A stretch of 64,000 bases of DNA from Kitasatospora aureofaciens (GTDB taxonomy: Bacteria > Actinomycetota > Actinomycetes > Streptomycetales > Streptomycetaceae): contig NZ_JPRF03000022.1 of assembly GCF_001188955.3 (NCBI RefSeq), forward strand, positions 62,001 through 126,000. Reading direction: 5' to 3'. Under the pieces are notes generated by a model. The model made no database searches. It was not told the DNA's origin and saw only the letters and a list, made by a program, of their open reading frames with translations. A program made the position numbers and the translations under genes. Below are positions 31,701-42,479 of this stretch, one piece after another (position 1 is the stretch's first letter; the number at the start of each line of letters is the position of its first letter).

Positions 31701-31747
31701 GGGGGCGGGCTCCTTCCGGCTGGAGGTGTCCACCGTACCACTCGCGT

Positions 31748-31778
31748 GTACGGCGTATCTCGAGAGTGGACGCCGTAC
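31748..31778. promoter_or_regulatory. TetR operator-like palindrome 1
   Basis: GTACGGCGT (31748-31756) and ACGCCGTAC (31770-31778), a perfect 9-bp inverted repeat, 48 bp before the tetR start. Confidence 0.7.
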
Positions 31779-31786
31779 ATATTCGT

Positions 31787-31819
31787 GTGTACGTTGTATC
31801 GAGCCGATACGGCGTACAC
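31787..31819. promoter_or_regulatory. TetR operator-like palindrome 2
   Basis: GTGTACGTTGTATCG (31787-31801) and CGATACGGCGTACAC (31805-31819), 13 of 15 pairing. It shares the GTACG-half-site with palindrome 1 and ends 23 bp before the reductase start, covering its likely promoter. Confidence 0.75.
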
Positions 31820-31842
31820 ATCGTCCCGGAGGGGGAACAATC

Positions 31843-34003
<2,161 letters not shown>

Positions 34004-34017
34004 GCCACGGCCTAGCG

Positions 34018-34060
34018 GGTCGGCCCCCGGGCGCTACGGGGTTGCGTCCGGGGGCCGACC
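34018..34060. terminator. Bidirectional terminator between the MFS and sdaA genes
   Basis: Perfect 13-bp inverted repeat GGTCGGCCCCCGG (34018-34030) with 34048-34060, between convergent genes. Confidence 0.75.
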
Positions 34061-34075
34061 GTCAGGCGTCCGTGA

Positions 34076-35443
34076 TCAGCACTCGATGACGTTCACGGCG
34101 AGGCCGCCGCGCGAGGTCTCCTTGTACTTGATCTTCATGTCGGCGCCGGTCTCCTTCATCGTCTTGATCGCCTTGTCCAGCGAGACGTGGTGGCGCCCGT
34201 CGCCGCGCAGCGCCATCCTGGCCGCGGTGACGGCCTTGACCGACGCCATGCCGTTGCGCTCGATGCAGGGGATCTGGACCAGGCCGCCGACCGGGTCGCA
34301 GGTGAGGCCGAGGTTGTGCTCGATGCCGATCTCGGCGGCGTTCTCGACCTGCTCGGGGGTGCCGCCGAGGACCTCGGCGAGGCCGCCCGCGGCCATCGAG
34401 CAGGCGGAGCCGACCTCGCCCTGGCAGCCGACCTCGGCGCCGGAGATGGAGGCGTTCTCCTTGAAGAGCATGCCGATGGCGCCGGCTGCGAGCAGGAAGC
34501 GGACGATGCCGTCGTCGTCGGCACCCGGGATGAAGTTCAGGTAGTAGTGCAGGGTGGCGGGGATGATGCCCGCCGCGCCGTTGGTGGGCGCGGTGACCAC
34601 CCGGCGCCCGGAGGCGTTCTCCTCGTTGACCGCCATCGCGTAGAGCGTCACCCACTCCATCGCGTTGGCCGGGCCGATCCCCTCGGCGCGCAGCGCACGC
34701 GCTGCCGCGGCGGCCCGGCGGCGGACCTTCAGCCCGCCCGGCAGGATCCCCTCGCGGGTCATCCCGGCCCGCACGCACTCCTGCATCACGGACCAGATCT
34801 CCAGCAGACCGGTCCGGATCTCCTCCTCGCTGCGCCAGGCCTTCTCGTTCTCCAGCATCAGGCCGGAGATCGACAGCCCGGTCTCCCGGGTGAGCCGCAG
34901 CAGCTCCTCGCCGGTGCGGAAGGGGTAGCGCAGCACGGTGTCGTCGGGCTTGACCCGGTCCGCACCGATCGCGTCCTCGTCCACGACGAAGCCGCCGCCG
35001 ACCGAGTAGTAGGTCTTCTCCAGCAGCGTGGAGCCGTCCGCCGCGTAGGCCCACAGGGTCATGCCGTTGGCGTGGTACGGCAGCGAGCGGCGCCGGTGCA
35101 GGACCAGCTGGGTGTCGGGGTCGAAGTCGACGGGGTGCTCGCCGAGCAGGCTGAGCCGCTTCTCGGCGATGATCCGCTCGACGTCCTTGTCCGCCTGGTC
35201 GACGTCGACGGTGCGGGGCGAGTTGTCCTCCAGCCCCAGCAGGACGGCCTTCGGGGTGCCGTGGCCGTGGCCGGTGGCGCCCAGCGAGCCGTACAGCTCG
35301 GCGCGCACGCCGGTGACCCGGTCCAGCAGGCCTTCGGAGCGCAGCCGGCGGGCGAACATCCGGGCCGCGCGCATCGGGCCGACGGTGTGGGAACTCGACG
35401 GACCGATGCCGATGGAGAAGAGGTCGAAGACGCTGATGGCCAC
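34076..35443 (-). CDS. sdaA: L-serine ammonia-lyase (iron-sulfur type)
   Basis: Deaminates L-serine to pyruvate. 455 aa single-chain enzyme: N-terminal beta domain starting [22 protein letters not shown], alpha domain with [12 protein letters not shown], and cluster cysteines in [17 protein letters not shown] and [19 protein letters not shown] 35443 has AAGGA 8 nt upstream; an ATG 75 bp further up lacks homology. A terminator-like hairpin separates it from glyA by 150 bp, so it may have its own promoter, but it continues the gcvT-gcvH-glyA direction and completes glycine-to-pyruvate conversion. Confidence 0.95.
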   Translation of the reverse strand: MAISVFDLFSIGIGPSSSHTVGPMRAARMFARRLRSEGLLDRVTGVRAELYGSLGATGHGHGTPKAVLLGLEDNSPRTVDVDQADKDVERIIAEKRLSLLGEHPVDFDPDTQLVLHRRRSLPYHANGMTLWAYAADGSTLLEKTYYSVGGGFVVDEDAIGADRVKPDDTVLRYPFRTGEELLRLTRETGLSISGLMLENEKAWRSEEEIRTGLLEIWSVMQECVRAGMTREGILPGGLKVRRRAAAAARALRAEGIGPANAMEWVTLYAMAVNEENASGRRVVTAPTNGAAGIIPATLHYYLNFIPGADDDGIVRFLLAAGAIGMLFKENASISGAEVGCQGEVGSACSMAAGGLAEVLGGTPEQVENAAEIGIEHNLGLTCDPVGGLVQIPCIERNGMASVKAVTAARMALRGDGRHHVSLDKAIKTMKETGADMKIKYKETSRGGLAVNVIEC

Positions 35444-35502
35444 GGGGGACGTCCTTGTCTGGTCTCGTGGAAGGACTTGCGGGCAGGGGGATGACACGGG
35501 AC

Positions 35503-35540
35503 GGGGCACCGCGCGCACTGTCCAGTGTGCGCGGTGCCCC
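35503..35540 (-). terminator. Hairpin between glyA and sdaA
   Basis: 16-bp inverted repeat with one mismatch (35503-35518 with 35525-35540) 53 bp past the glyA stop. Confidence 0.65.
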
Positions 35541-35593
35541 GGGGCCGCAGGTGCACCGGCGGGGTGAGGCCGGTCACCTCATCCCGAACGGGA

Positions 35594-36874
35594 TCACTCC
35601 TGGCCGGCCAGGTTCGGGTAGAGCGGGTACTTCTCGGCCAGGGCGGTGACCCGGGCCTTCAGGGCGGCGGCGACGGTCTCGTCGAAGGCGGGCTTGAGCG
35701 CCTCGGCGATGATGTCGGCGACCTCGCGGAAGTCCTCGGCCTTGAAGCCGCGGGTGGCCAGGGCCGGGGTGCCGATGCGCAGGCCGGAGGTGACCATCGG
35801 CGGGCGCGGGTCGTTCGGGACGGCGTTGCGGTTGACGGTGATGCCGACCTCGTGCAGCCGGTCCTCCGCCTGCTGGCCGTCGAGCTGGCTGTTGCGCAGG
35901 TCGACCAGGACCAGGTGGACGTCGGTGCCGCCGGACAGCACGGAGGCGCCGGCCTCGGCGACGTCGGCCTGCAGCAGGCGCTCGGCGAGGATCTTGGCGC
36001 CCTCCAGGGTGCGCTGCTGGCGCTCCTTGAACTCCTCCGAGGCGGCGACCTTGAAGGCGACGGCCTTGCCCGCGATCACGTGCTCCAGCGGGCCGCCCTG
36101 CTGGCCGGGGAAGACCGCGGAGTTGATCTTCTTGGCCCACTCGGCCTTGGACAGGATGACGCCGCCGCGCGGGCCGCCCAGGGTCTTGTGGGTGGTGGTG
36201 GTGACCACGTCCGCGTACGGCACCGGGTTCGGGTGCAGGCCCGCGGCCACCAGGCCGGCGAAGTGGGCCATGTCCACCATGAGCAGCGCGCCGACCTCGT
36301 CGGCGACCCGGCGGAACTCGGCGAAGTCCAGCTGGCGCGGGTAGGCGGACCAGCCGGCGATGATCAGCTTCGGCTGGTGCTCCTTGGCCAGGCGCTCGAC
36401 CTCGGCCATGTCGACCTGACCGGTCTTCTCGTCGACGTGGTACGCGACCACGTTGTAGAGCTTGCCGGAGAAGTTGATCTTCATGCCGTGGGTCAGGTGA
36501 CCGCCGTGGGCCAGGTTCAGGCCCAGGATGGTGTCGCCCGGCTGGATCAGCGCGAACATCGCGGCGGCGTTGGCCTGCGCGCCGGAGTGCGGCTGGACGT
36601 TGGCGTGCTCGGCGCCGAACAGGGCCTTGATGCGGTCGATCGCGATCTGCTCGACCACGTCGACGTGCTCGCAACCGCCGTAGTAGCGGCGGCCGGGGTA
36701 GCCCTCGGCGTACTTGTTGGTGAGCACCGAGCCCTGGGCCTCCATGACCGCCACCGGGGCGAAGTTCTCGGAGGCGATCATCTCCAGGGTGGTCTGCTGG
36801 CGGTGCAGCTCGGCGTCGACCGCGGCGGCGATCTCCGGGTCGAGGGCGTGCAGGGACTGGTTGAGAACCGTCAT
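35594..36874 (-). CDS. glyA: Serine hydroxymethyltransferase
   Basis: Interconverts serine and glycine with tetrahydrofolate; PLP enzyme. 426 aa with the PLP lysine in [16 protein letters not shown], folate/substrate residues in [16 protein letters not shown] and [15 protein letters not shown], and [13 protein letters not shown] near the C-terminus. ATG 36874. Third gene after gcvT and gcvH, 79 bp downstream of gcvH, so likely co-transcribed under the glycine riboswitch and using methylene-THF made by the cleavage system to turn a second glycine into serine. Confidence 0.96.
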   Translation of the reverse strand: MTVLNQSLHALDPEIAAAVDAELHRQQTTLEMIASENFAPVAVMEAQGSVLTNKYAEGYPGRRYYGGCEHVDVVEQIAIDRIKALFGAEHANVQPHSGAQANAAAMFALIQPGDTILGLNLAHGGHLTHGMKINFSGKLYNVVAYHVDEKTGQVDMAEVERLAKEHQPKLIIAGWSAYPRQLDFAEFRRVADEVGALLMVDMAHFAGLVAAGLHPNPVPYADVVTTTTHKTLGGPRGGVILSKAEWAKKINSAVFPGQQGGPLEHVIAGKAVAFKVAASEEFKERQQRTLEGAKILAERLLQADVAEAGASVLSGGTDVHLVLVDLRNSQLDGQQAEDRLHEVGITVNRNAVPNDPRPPMVTSGLRIGTPALATRGFKAEDFREVADIIAEALKPAFDETVAAALKARVTALAEKYPLYPNLAGQE

Positions 36875-36953
36875 GGTGTGGTCTTCCCGGGAGGAGGAGG
36901 GAAAGGGGCCGGGGCGGGACGGACCGCGCTGCCGCGGCCCGTCCCTGCGGGGC

Positions 36954-37334
36954 TCAGCCCTGGGGGTTGGTGAGCGCGTCGTACTCGTCGGCGCTGAGCA
37001 GCTCGTCAGTGGCCTCGACGCGGACCTTGAACAGCCAGCCGGCCTCGAACGGGGCGCTGTTGACCAGGGCGTTGTCGTCCAGGACGTCCTGGTTGACCTC
37101 GGTGACCTCGCCGGTCACCGGGGAGTACAGGTCGCTGACCGACTTGGTGGACTCCAGCTCGCCACAGGTCTCGCCGGCGGTCACGGTGTCGCCGACCTCG
37201 GGCAGCTGCACGTAGACGATGTCACCGAGCGCGTCGGCGGCGTGCTTGGTGATGCCGACCGTGGAGACACCGTCCACGGCGGCGGTCAGCCACTCGTGCT
37301 CCTTGGTGTACTGCAGGTGCTGGGGGTTGCTCAT
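36954..37334 (-). CDS. gcvH: Glycine cleavage system H protein
   Basis: 126 aa lipoyl carrier. The lipoylated lysine is in [14 protein letters not shown], flanked by [15 protein letters not shown] and [11 protein letters not shown]; the C-terminal EWLxxx/WLFKVRV elements are intact. ATG 37334 with GGAGA about 9 nt upstream. Shuttles the methylamine group between P, T and L proteins. The P-protein gene (gcvP) is not in this window; in streptomycetes it is commonly unlinked. Confidence 0.96.
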   Translation of the reverse strand: MSNPQHLQYTKEHEWLTAAVDGVSTVGITKHAADALGDIVYVQLPEVGDTVTAGETCGELESTKSVSDLYSPVTGEVTEVNQDVLDDNALVNSAPFEAGWLFKVRVEATDELLSADEYDALTNPQG

Positions 37335-37434
37335 GGCGTCATTCTCCAGGATGGGAAGCGGGTACGACGCAGCGGGCCGCCGCACGGACGGCTCCGACGT
37401 GCGCGTATGGGAAATCGAGGGGTCCTGCGAGGCC

Positions 37435-38556
37435 TCAGCGGGCGCGCTTGTAGAACGGCAGCGCCACGACCTGGACGGGCTCGTGCTTGCCGCGCACGTC
37501 CACGGCGACGGTGGTGCCCGGCTCGGCGTGGGCCGCGTCGACGTAGGCCATCGCGATCGGCTTCCCCAGCGTCGGGGACGGCGCGCCGGAGGTGATCCGG
37601 CCGATCGGGGCGCCGTCGGTGGAGACCACCGTGTACTCGGCGCGCGGCACGCGCTTGCCCTCGGAGACCAGGCCGACCAGCACCTTCGGCGGGTTGCTCT
37701 CGGCCGCGGCCGCCGCCTGCTCCAGCGCCTTGCGGCCGACGAACGCGCCGTCGTTGGTGGTCTTGTCGAAGCGGACGACCCGGCCCAGGCCCGCGTCGAA
37801 CGGAGTCAGGTCGGTGGACAGCTCGTGCCCGTACAGCGGCATGCCCGCCTCCAGGCGCAGCGTGTCGCGGCAGGACAGGCCGCAGGGGACCAGGCCGTGG
37901 CCCTCGCCCGCGGCGGTCAGCGCCTGCCAGACGGGCTCGGCGTCGACCGGGTGGCAGAAGATCTCGAAGCCGTCCTCGCCGGTGTAGCCGGTGCGGGCCA
38001 GCAGCACCTCGCGGCCGGCCACCTTCGCCGGGAGGATCGCGTAGTACTTCAGGCCGGGCAGGTCGGCGTCGGTGGTCTTCGCCAGGATGGCGGTGGCCTC
38101 CGGGCCCTGGACGGCGATCAGCGCGTAGGTGTCGCGGTCGTCGGTGACGACGGCGTCGAAGCCCTTGGCGCGGGCGATCAGCTCGTCCAGCACCAGCTGG
38201 GCGTTGGAGGCGTTGGCGACCACCAGGAAGGCGTCCTCGCGCAGGCGGTAGACGATCAGGTCGTCCAGGATGCCGCCGTCCTCGGCACAGATCATGGTGT
38301 AGCGGGCGCGCAGCACGCCGAGCGCCGAGACGAAGCCGACCAGGGCGTGGTCCAGCATCTCGCCGGCCTGCGGGCCGGTGACGGTGATCTCGCCCATGTG
38401 CGAGAGGTCGAACAGGCCGGCCTTGGTGCGGACGGCGAGGTGCTCCTCGCGCTCGCTGCCGTAGCGCAGCGGCATGTCCCAGCCGGCGAAGTCGGTCATG
38501 GTCGCGCCGAGGGCGCGGTGCAGCGCGTCGAGCGCGGTGAGGCGGAGGGACGACAT
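37435..38556 (-). CDS. gcvT: Glycine cleavage system T protein (aminomethyltransferase)
   Basis: Releases ammonia from the H-protein-bound intermediate and makes 5,10-methylene-THF. 373 aa: N-terminal [23 protein letters not shown] and DLSHMGEI with the conserved Asp region, [11 protein letters not shown], and the C-terminal domain with [24 protein letters not shown] 38556 has GAGGAG about 9 nt upstream. First gene of the unit, preceded by a long leader carrying the glycine riboswitch. Confidence 0.96.
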   Translation of the reverse strand: MSSLRLTALDALHRALGATMTDFAGWDMPLRYGSEREEHLAVRTKAGLFDLSHMGEITVTGPQAGEMLDHALVGFVSALGVLRARYTMICAEDGGILDDLIVYRLREDAFLVVANASNAQLVLDELIARAKGFDAVVTDDRDTYALIAVQGPEATAILAKTTDADLPGLKYYAILPAKVAGREVLLARTGYTGEDGFEIFCHPVDAEPVWQALTAAGEGHGLVPCGLSCRDTLRLEAGMPLYGHELSTDLTPFDAGLGRVVRFDKTTNDGAFVGRKALEQAAAAAESNPPKVLVGLVSEGKRVPRAEYTVVSTDGAPIGRITSGAPSPTLGKPIAMAYVDAAHAEPGTTVAVDVRGKHEPVQVVALPFYKRAR

Positions 38557-38649
38557 GGCCAGGAACTCCTCGGTCGGGGCACTCAGGGGTGCGCGCGCCG
38601 GAACCGGACCCGCTCGGGACCGACCCTGCGCGCGGGCATGCGGCGGCGT

Positions 38650-38905
38650 GGGTCTCCCCATCTGTCGTCGAACCTGAGAGCTTCACCGCCCACCTGCCCG
38701 CAGCTGGTGCCAGCATCAGCTGGTTCCAGCATCGGGGACAGGACGGCGGCTTGCACCGTGGGTGGGCGCGCGACAGGGCCGTGCGCCGCTTTCCAGATGT
38801 GCCTAACCCGCGCGGTAGGGGGGCCTGAGAGATTCCGGGGAGGACTTGCTCCTTCGGCGCCGGCTGTGCCCCCTGCGGGGCACTCCGGGCTCTCCCGCGC
38901 GGGTT
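38650..38905 (-). ncRNA. Tandem glycine riboswitch in the gcvT leader
   Basis: In the sense of gcvT, aptamer I (about 38905 to 38822) shows GCGGGAGAGCCCGGAG, then CGCCGAAGGAGCAAG and CTCTCAGGC, the conserved core of glycine riboswitches. Aptamer II (about 38805 to 38655) shows CGGTGCAAGCC, AGCTCTCAGG and the terminal GACAGATGGGGAGA. The ribosome site of gcvT lies about 90 nt downstream. Glycine binding normally turns such operons on. Fills most of the 537-bp gap between gcvT and sseB; the remainder (38906-39093) should hold divergent promoters that I cannot place. Confidence 0.9.
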
Positions 38906-39093
38906 CGAGCGGCCGGTGTGGAGTTGTGGGGGCCCGCGGCGCATGCCGTCGGACGCGCACATCATGGCACGTCCGCGCGGAGGAGGGGAGGGGGGACCCG
39001 GTCACACGGCACGGAGCCGAACACGAGCCCTAAACTCTTCCGCGTCGGCGCAGCAGTGGGCGGCCGACCCGGCACGAGGGCGGACGGCGGCGC

Positions 39094-39903
39094 ATGGGGT
39101 ACCCGGTGGAGCAGCAGCAGGGGTGGGACGGGCCGCAGGCGGCGCCGTCGGGCGGCGCGTGGCCGGCGAACGAGCTGGAGCAGGTGCTGACGGCCGCGCT
39201 CGGCGACCCGGGGGCGACGCCGCGGGTGATCGAGGTGCTGGCCCGCAGCCAGGTGTGGATCCCGCTGCCGGCCGGGGGCGACCCGAACGGGCAGTCGCTG
39301 GACCTGCCGACCGTCGAGCTGGCCGGGGCCCCGTACGTGCCGGTGTTCTCCTCGCAGGAGGTGTTCCTGCAGCAGGCGCCGGGGATGGCCTTCGCGATCG
39401 CGCCGGCCTGGGAGTTCGCCCGCGGACTGCCGCTGGGCGTGGGCATCGCGGTCAACCCGGAGGCGGCGGTGGGCATCCCGGTGCCTCCGCAGGGCGTGGC
39501 GGAGCTGCGCCGGGGCCCTCGGGAGGCCGCCCGCTGGGAGCACACCGAGAACGCGTCGGAGGCGCCGACCGGCGGCCGGGTGGCGCTGCGCGAGCCGGTG
39601 CCGGGCGAGGACCCGGAGCACTTCCTGGCCGCCTGCCGGGCCGAACTGTCGGCCCTGCCGGGTGTCCTGACCGCGCGCCGGGCGCTGGCCAGCATCGAGG
39701 GCGAGCCGACCGTGATGTTCGTGGGCGTCCAGCTGGACCCGGCGGCCCCGGCCGACCCGGGGGCGGTGAACGAGGCGCTCGGGCGGGCCCTGGGAACCGC
39801 GCCGCTGCCGGGCGGCGTCCACCTCGTGCTGCTCGACCTCGCCGACGACCCGGTGGTCGAGTGGCTGCTGACCCAGGTCATGCCCTTCTACTCGCGGGTG
39901 TGA
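39094..39903 (+). CDS. sseB: SseB family protein (enhanced serine sensitivity)
   Basis: 269 aa soluble protein: short Gly/Gln-rich N-terminus, SseB N-terminal domain (LEQVLTAALGDPGATPRVIEVLARSQVWIPLP...VPVFSSQEVFLQQAPGM...LGVGIAVNPEAAVGIPV) and the C-terminal domain (EDPEHFLAACRAELSALPGVLTARRALA). E. coli SseB overproduction raises serine sensitivity, mechanism unknown. ATG 39094 has only a distant GAGGG. Its position divergent from the glycine/serine genes fits the family name, but a functional link is inference. Confidence 0.85.
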   Translation: MGYPVEQQQGWDGPQAAPSGGAWPANELEQVLTAALGDPGATPRVIEVLARSQVWIPLPAGGDPNGQSLDLPTVELAGAPYVPVFSSQEVFLQQAPGMAFAIAPAWEFARGLPLGVGIAVNPEAAVGIPVPPQGVAELRRGPREAARWEHTENASEAPTGGRVALREPVPGEDPEHFLAACRAELSALPGVLTARRALASIEGEPTVMFVGVQLDPAAPADPGAVNEALGRALGTAPLPGGVHLVLLDLADDPVVEWLLTQVMPFYSRV

Positions 39904-40018
39904 GCGGGGATCCTTCACAGGCACGTCGCCGTGGCGGCGGCCGGTGCCGCGCCATAGGGTGCGTGCAGGCGGCTGACGGGCCGGCGGGTTCAGGAACGAG
40001 GCGCGGCGAGGTGGGCGC

Positions 40019-40981
40019 ATGAGTGCGGGAACGGGAGCGGGCGGGGTGCCGGGGCCCTGGGGCCAGGCACCGGCCGGGCGCCCGGGCGCGGATCCGGGCG
40101 CGCTGGAGCAGGCCCTGCGCGAGGTCGCGCCGGAGCGCTGGGACGCGTACGAGCGGCTGCTGCACGCGCTGGCCGAGGGCCAGGTCCTGATGCTGCTGTG
40201 GCACGGCAGCCCGGGCAGTCCGGACGCCCAGTACGGGAACATGGAGATCAGCGGCCACGGCTACGCGCCGGCCGTCACCTCGCCCGAGCAGCTGACGGCC
40301 TCCGGCTGGGCGCGGGCCCACGAGGTCATCTCCGGGCGGGAGATCGCGGCGTCGCTGTACCGCACCCGCTGGGGCCTGTGGCTCAACCCGCACGCGCCGG
40401 GCGGCGGGGTCGGGGTGCCGTGGGCGGACCTGCGGCGGATCGCCGCGGGCCTGGACCGGCTGCCGGCCGGTCCGTTGAAGCTGAGCGAGCCGCAGGTGAA
40501 CGCCCAGCAGTTCTTCGCGCTGCTGGAGCGGCAGGCGGGCGAGGTGCGCGCCGTCCGGGCGCTGCGCCGGGCCTGGGTGCAGCCCTCGGTGGGGGAGCCG
40601 TACCTGGCTATCGGCCTCGACCTGTACGAGAGTTCTCCGCCGGCGGTGGAGGCGGTGCGGGCGCTGATGCAGCGGGCGATCGCGGTGGCCCCGGAGGGGC
40701 TCGCGGTGTCCACGGTGGCGATGGCGGACGAGTACGACCCGGTGGCGCTGTGGATGCGCGCCAACGCGCGGCCGTTCTTCGACCGGGAGGCGGGCCGCCC
40801 GCCGACGGGCCCGTACCCGCCGGTGCCGCCGTACCCGGGGCAGTCGATGCCGGGCCGGCCGATCCCCGGTCAGTCGATGCCCGGGCAGCCGTCTCCGGGG
40901 TGGGCTTACGGCACCCAGCCGCCCGCACCGGGCTGGGGGCAGCAGCCCCAGCCGCCGTGGCCCGGATACCCCGGCCGCTGA
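40019..40981 (+). CDS. Second SseB-family protein with Pro/Gly-rich tail
   Basis: 320 aa. Core (about 25-260) has SseB-like features: APERWDAYERLLHALAEGQVLMLLWHG, YGNMEISGHGYAPAVTSPEQLTASGW and a second half RALRRAWVQPSVGEPYLAIGLDLYE. The last ~55 residues are low-complexity with repeats of PGQSMPG/PGRPIPG and PPAPGWGQQPQPPWPGYPGR. ATG 40019 with GAGGTGGG just upstream. It lies 115 bp after sseB in the same direction and is probably a diverged paralog. A strong terminator follows. Confidence 0.8.
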   Translation: MSAGTGAGGVPGPWGQAPAGRPGADPGALEQALREVAPERWDAYERLLHALAEGQVLMLLWHGSPGSPDAQYGNMEISGHGYAPAVTSPEQLTASGWARAHEVISGREIAASLYRTRWGLWLNPHAPGGGVGVPWADLRRIAAGLDRLPAGPLKLSEPQVNAQQFFALLERQAGEVRAVRALRRAWVQPSVGEPYLAIGLDLYESSPPAVEAVRALMQRAIAVAPEGLAVSTVAMADEYDPVALWMRANARPFFDREAGRPPTGPYPPVPPYPGQSMPGRPIPGQSMPGQPSPGWAYGTQPPAPGWGQQPQPPWPGYPGR

Positions 40982-41014
40982 TTGCCAAACCCGCTCTTGT
41001 TAAAGCCTTTACCA

Positions 41015-41049
41015 CGAAGCCGACTTGATCCCTGATCAGGTCGGCTTCG
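41015..41049 (+). terminator. Strong terminator after the sseB pair
   Basis: 16-bp inverted repeat with one mismatch (41015-41030 with 41034-41049), 3-nt loop, 33 bp past the stop. Confidence 0.8.
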
Positions 41050-41438
41050 GTGCTTTCGGGACGAATTTCCGTTCCGGGTGCCGGCACATCTTGACATGGC
41101 AGTTACAGCCGTGTGAAGAGGGATATGCCGAAGATCGGGAAGGTGCATGCGTGCAGATCACAGTTGGGCATCTGTCGCTTGTCAGGGCTGGCGCAAGCCA
41201 GTTCGGATGGCAGAGAGTTCTGCGCAACGCATCGCGCGTACTGGAAACCCCACGAAGGTGAACGCGCACGCCGACCGCTCGATCCACGCGACGCCCATCC
41301 CGCGTGGAGGCAGTACCCGTGCACGACGTACTGCCGCGAACACCTGCACCTAGCACCTCCGCACGTCCGCAGCCGTACCGCCGAACCGGCGCCCGGCACC
41401 CGTGGGCCGGCCACCGTCGGCGAGGGGACCAACTGACC
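41050..41438 (+). promoter_or_regulatory. Leader/promoter region of the oligopeptide transporter operon
   Basis: About 390 bp without a supported gene. A consensus -35 (TTGACA, 41091-41096) is visible; a matching -10 at 17-18 bp is poor (around TGAAGA, 41114). The stretch is less G/C-biased than coding DNA here. It ends with GAGGGG before the first operon gene. Confidence 0.4.
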
Positions 41439-42428
41439 ATGACCGCACCCATGACAACCGCCGGGAACGCACCCGAGGCACCCGCCTCCCCGAGCCCGGC
41501 CAAGACGATCGAGGGCCGTTCCCTCGGTCGGATCGCCTGGACCCGCTTCAAGCGGGACAAGGCCGCCGTCGCCGGCGGCATCGTGGTGATCCTGCTGATC
41601 CTGCTGGCCCTCCTGGCCGGGCCGCTGGAGTCCCTGTTCGGGCTCGACCCCGACCAGCCGAACACCGATCTGCTGGACGCCGACCTCGGTGGACTCCCGC
41701 TCGGCGACTGGGGCGGGATGAGCGCGGACCACCCGCTCGGCATCGACCCGCTGCAGGGCCGCGACCTGCTCGCCCGCGTGGTCGACGGCTCCTGGGTCTC
41801 CCTGCTGGTCGCCTTCGGCGCGACCGTCCTGTCCAACACCCTCGGCACCGTGCTCGGCGTGATGGCCGGCTACTACGGCGGCTGGGTGGACACCGTGATC
41901 AGCCGGTTGATGGACGTCTTCCTGGCGTTCCCGCTGCTGCTGTTCGCCATCGCGATCTCCGCCTCGCTCCAGGGCGGCGCGTTCGGCCTGCACGGCCTCC
42001 CGCTGCACATCATGGTGCTGATCTTCGTGATCGGATTCTTCAACTGGCCCTACATGGGCCGGATCGTGCGCGGACAGACCCTCTCGCTGCGCGAGCGGGA
42101 GTTCGTCCACGCGGCCCGCAGCCTCGGCGCCCGCGGCCCGTTCATCCTGTTCAAGGAGCTGCTGCCGAACCTGGTCGGCCCGATCCTGGTCTACTCGACC
42201 CTGCTGATCCCGACCAACATCCTCTTCGAGGCCGGCCTGAGCTTCCTCGGCGTCGGCATCCAGCCCCCGCAGTCCTCCTGGGGCGGCATGCTCGCCGACG
42301 CGAAGAACTACTACCAGGTGGACCCCCAGTACATGGTGGTCCCCGGCCTGGCGATCTTCATCACCGTGCTCGCGTTCAACCTGCTCGGCGACGGGCTGCG
42401 TGACGCCCTCGATCCCAAGAGCAACTGA
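41439..42428 (+). CDS. dppC: Oligopeptide/dipeptide ABC importer permease (DppC/OppC type)
   Basis: 329 aa. N-terminal OppC_N segment (SLGRIAWTRFKRDKAAVAGGIVVILLILLALLAGP), then a five-helix permease core with the EAA loop EREFVHAARSLGARGPFILFKELLPNLVGPILV that docks on the ATPases. ATG 41439 with GAGGGG 11-12 nt upstream. First gene of a five-gene unit. The DppC permease leading, before the binding protein, is an uncommon order. Confidence 0.92.
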   Translation: MTAPMTTAGNAPEAPASPSPAKTIEGRSLGRIAWTRFKRDKAAVAGGIVVILLILLALLAGPLESLFGLDPDQPNTDLLDADLGGLPLGDWGGMSADHPLGIDPLQGRDLLARVVDGSWVSLLVAFGATVLSNTLGTVLGVMAGYYGGWVDTVISRLMDVFLAFPLLLFAIAISASLQGGAFGLHGLPLHIMVLIFVIGFFNWPYMGRIVRGQTLSLREREFVHAARSLGARGPFILFKELLPNLVGPILVYSTLLIPTNILFEAGLSFLGVGIQPPQSSWGGMLADAKNYYQVDPQYMVVPGLAIFITVLAFNLLGDGLRDALDPKSN

Positions 42429-42479
42429 CTTCCCGTCAGTACCCTCCTTCCTCCACACCTCAAGGGGTTGATCTCACCC

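Noticed and set aside
41113..41436. 107-codon Cys/His-containing frame directly upstream of the peptide importer
   Set aside because: Codon third positions are far less G/C-rich than real genes here, no domain, and it overlaps the likely promoter.
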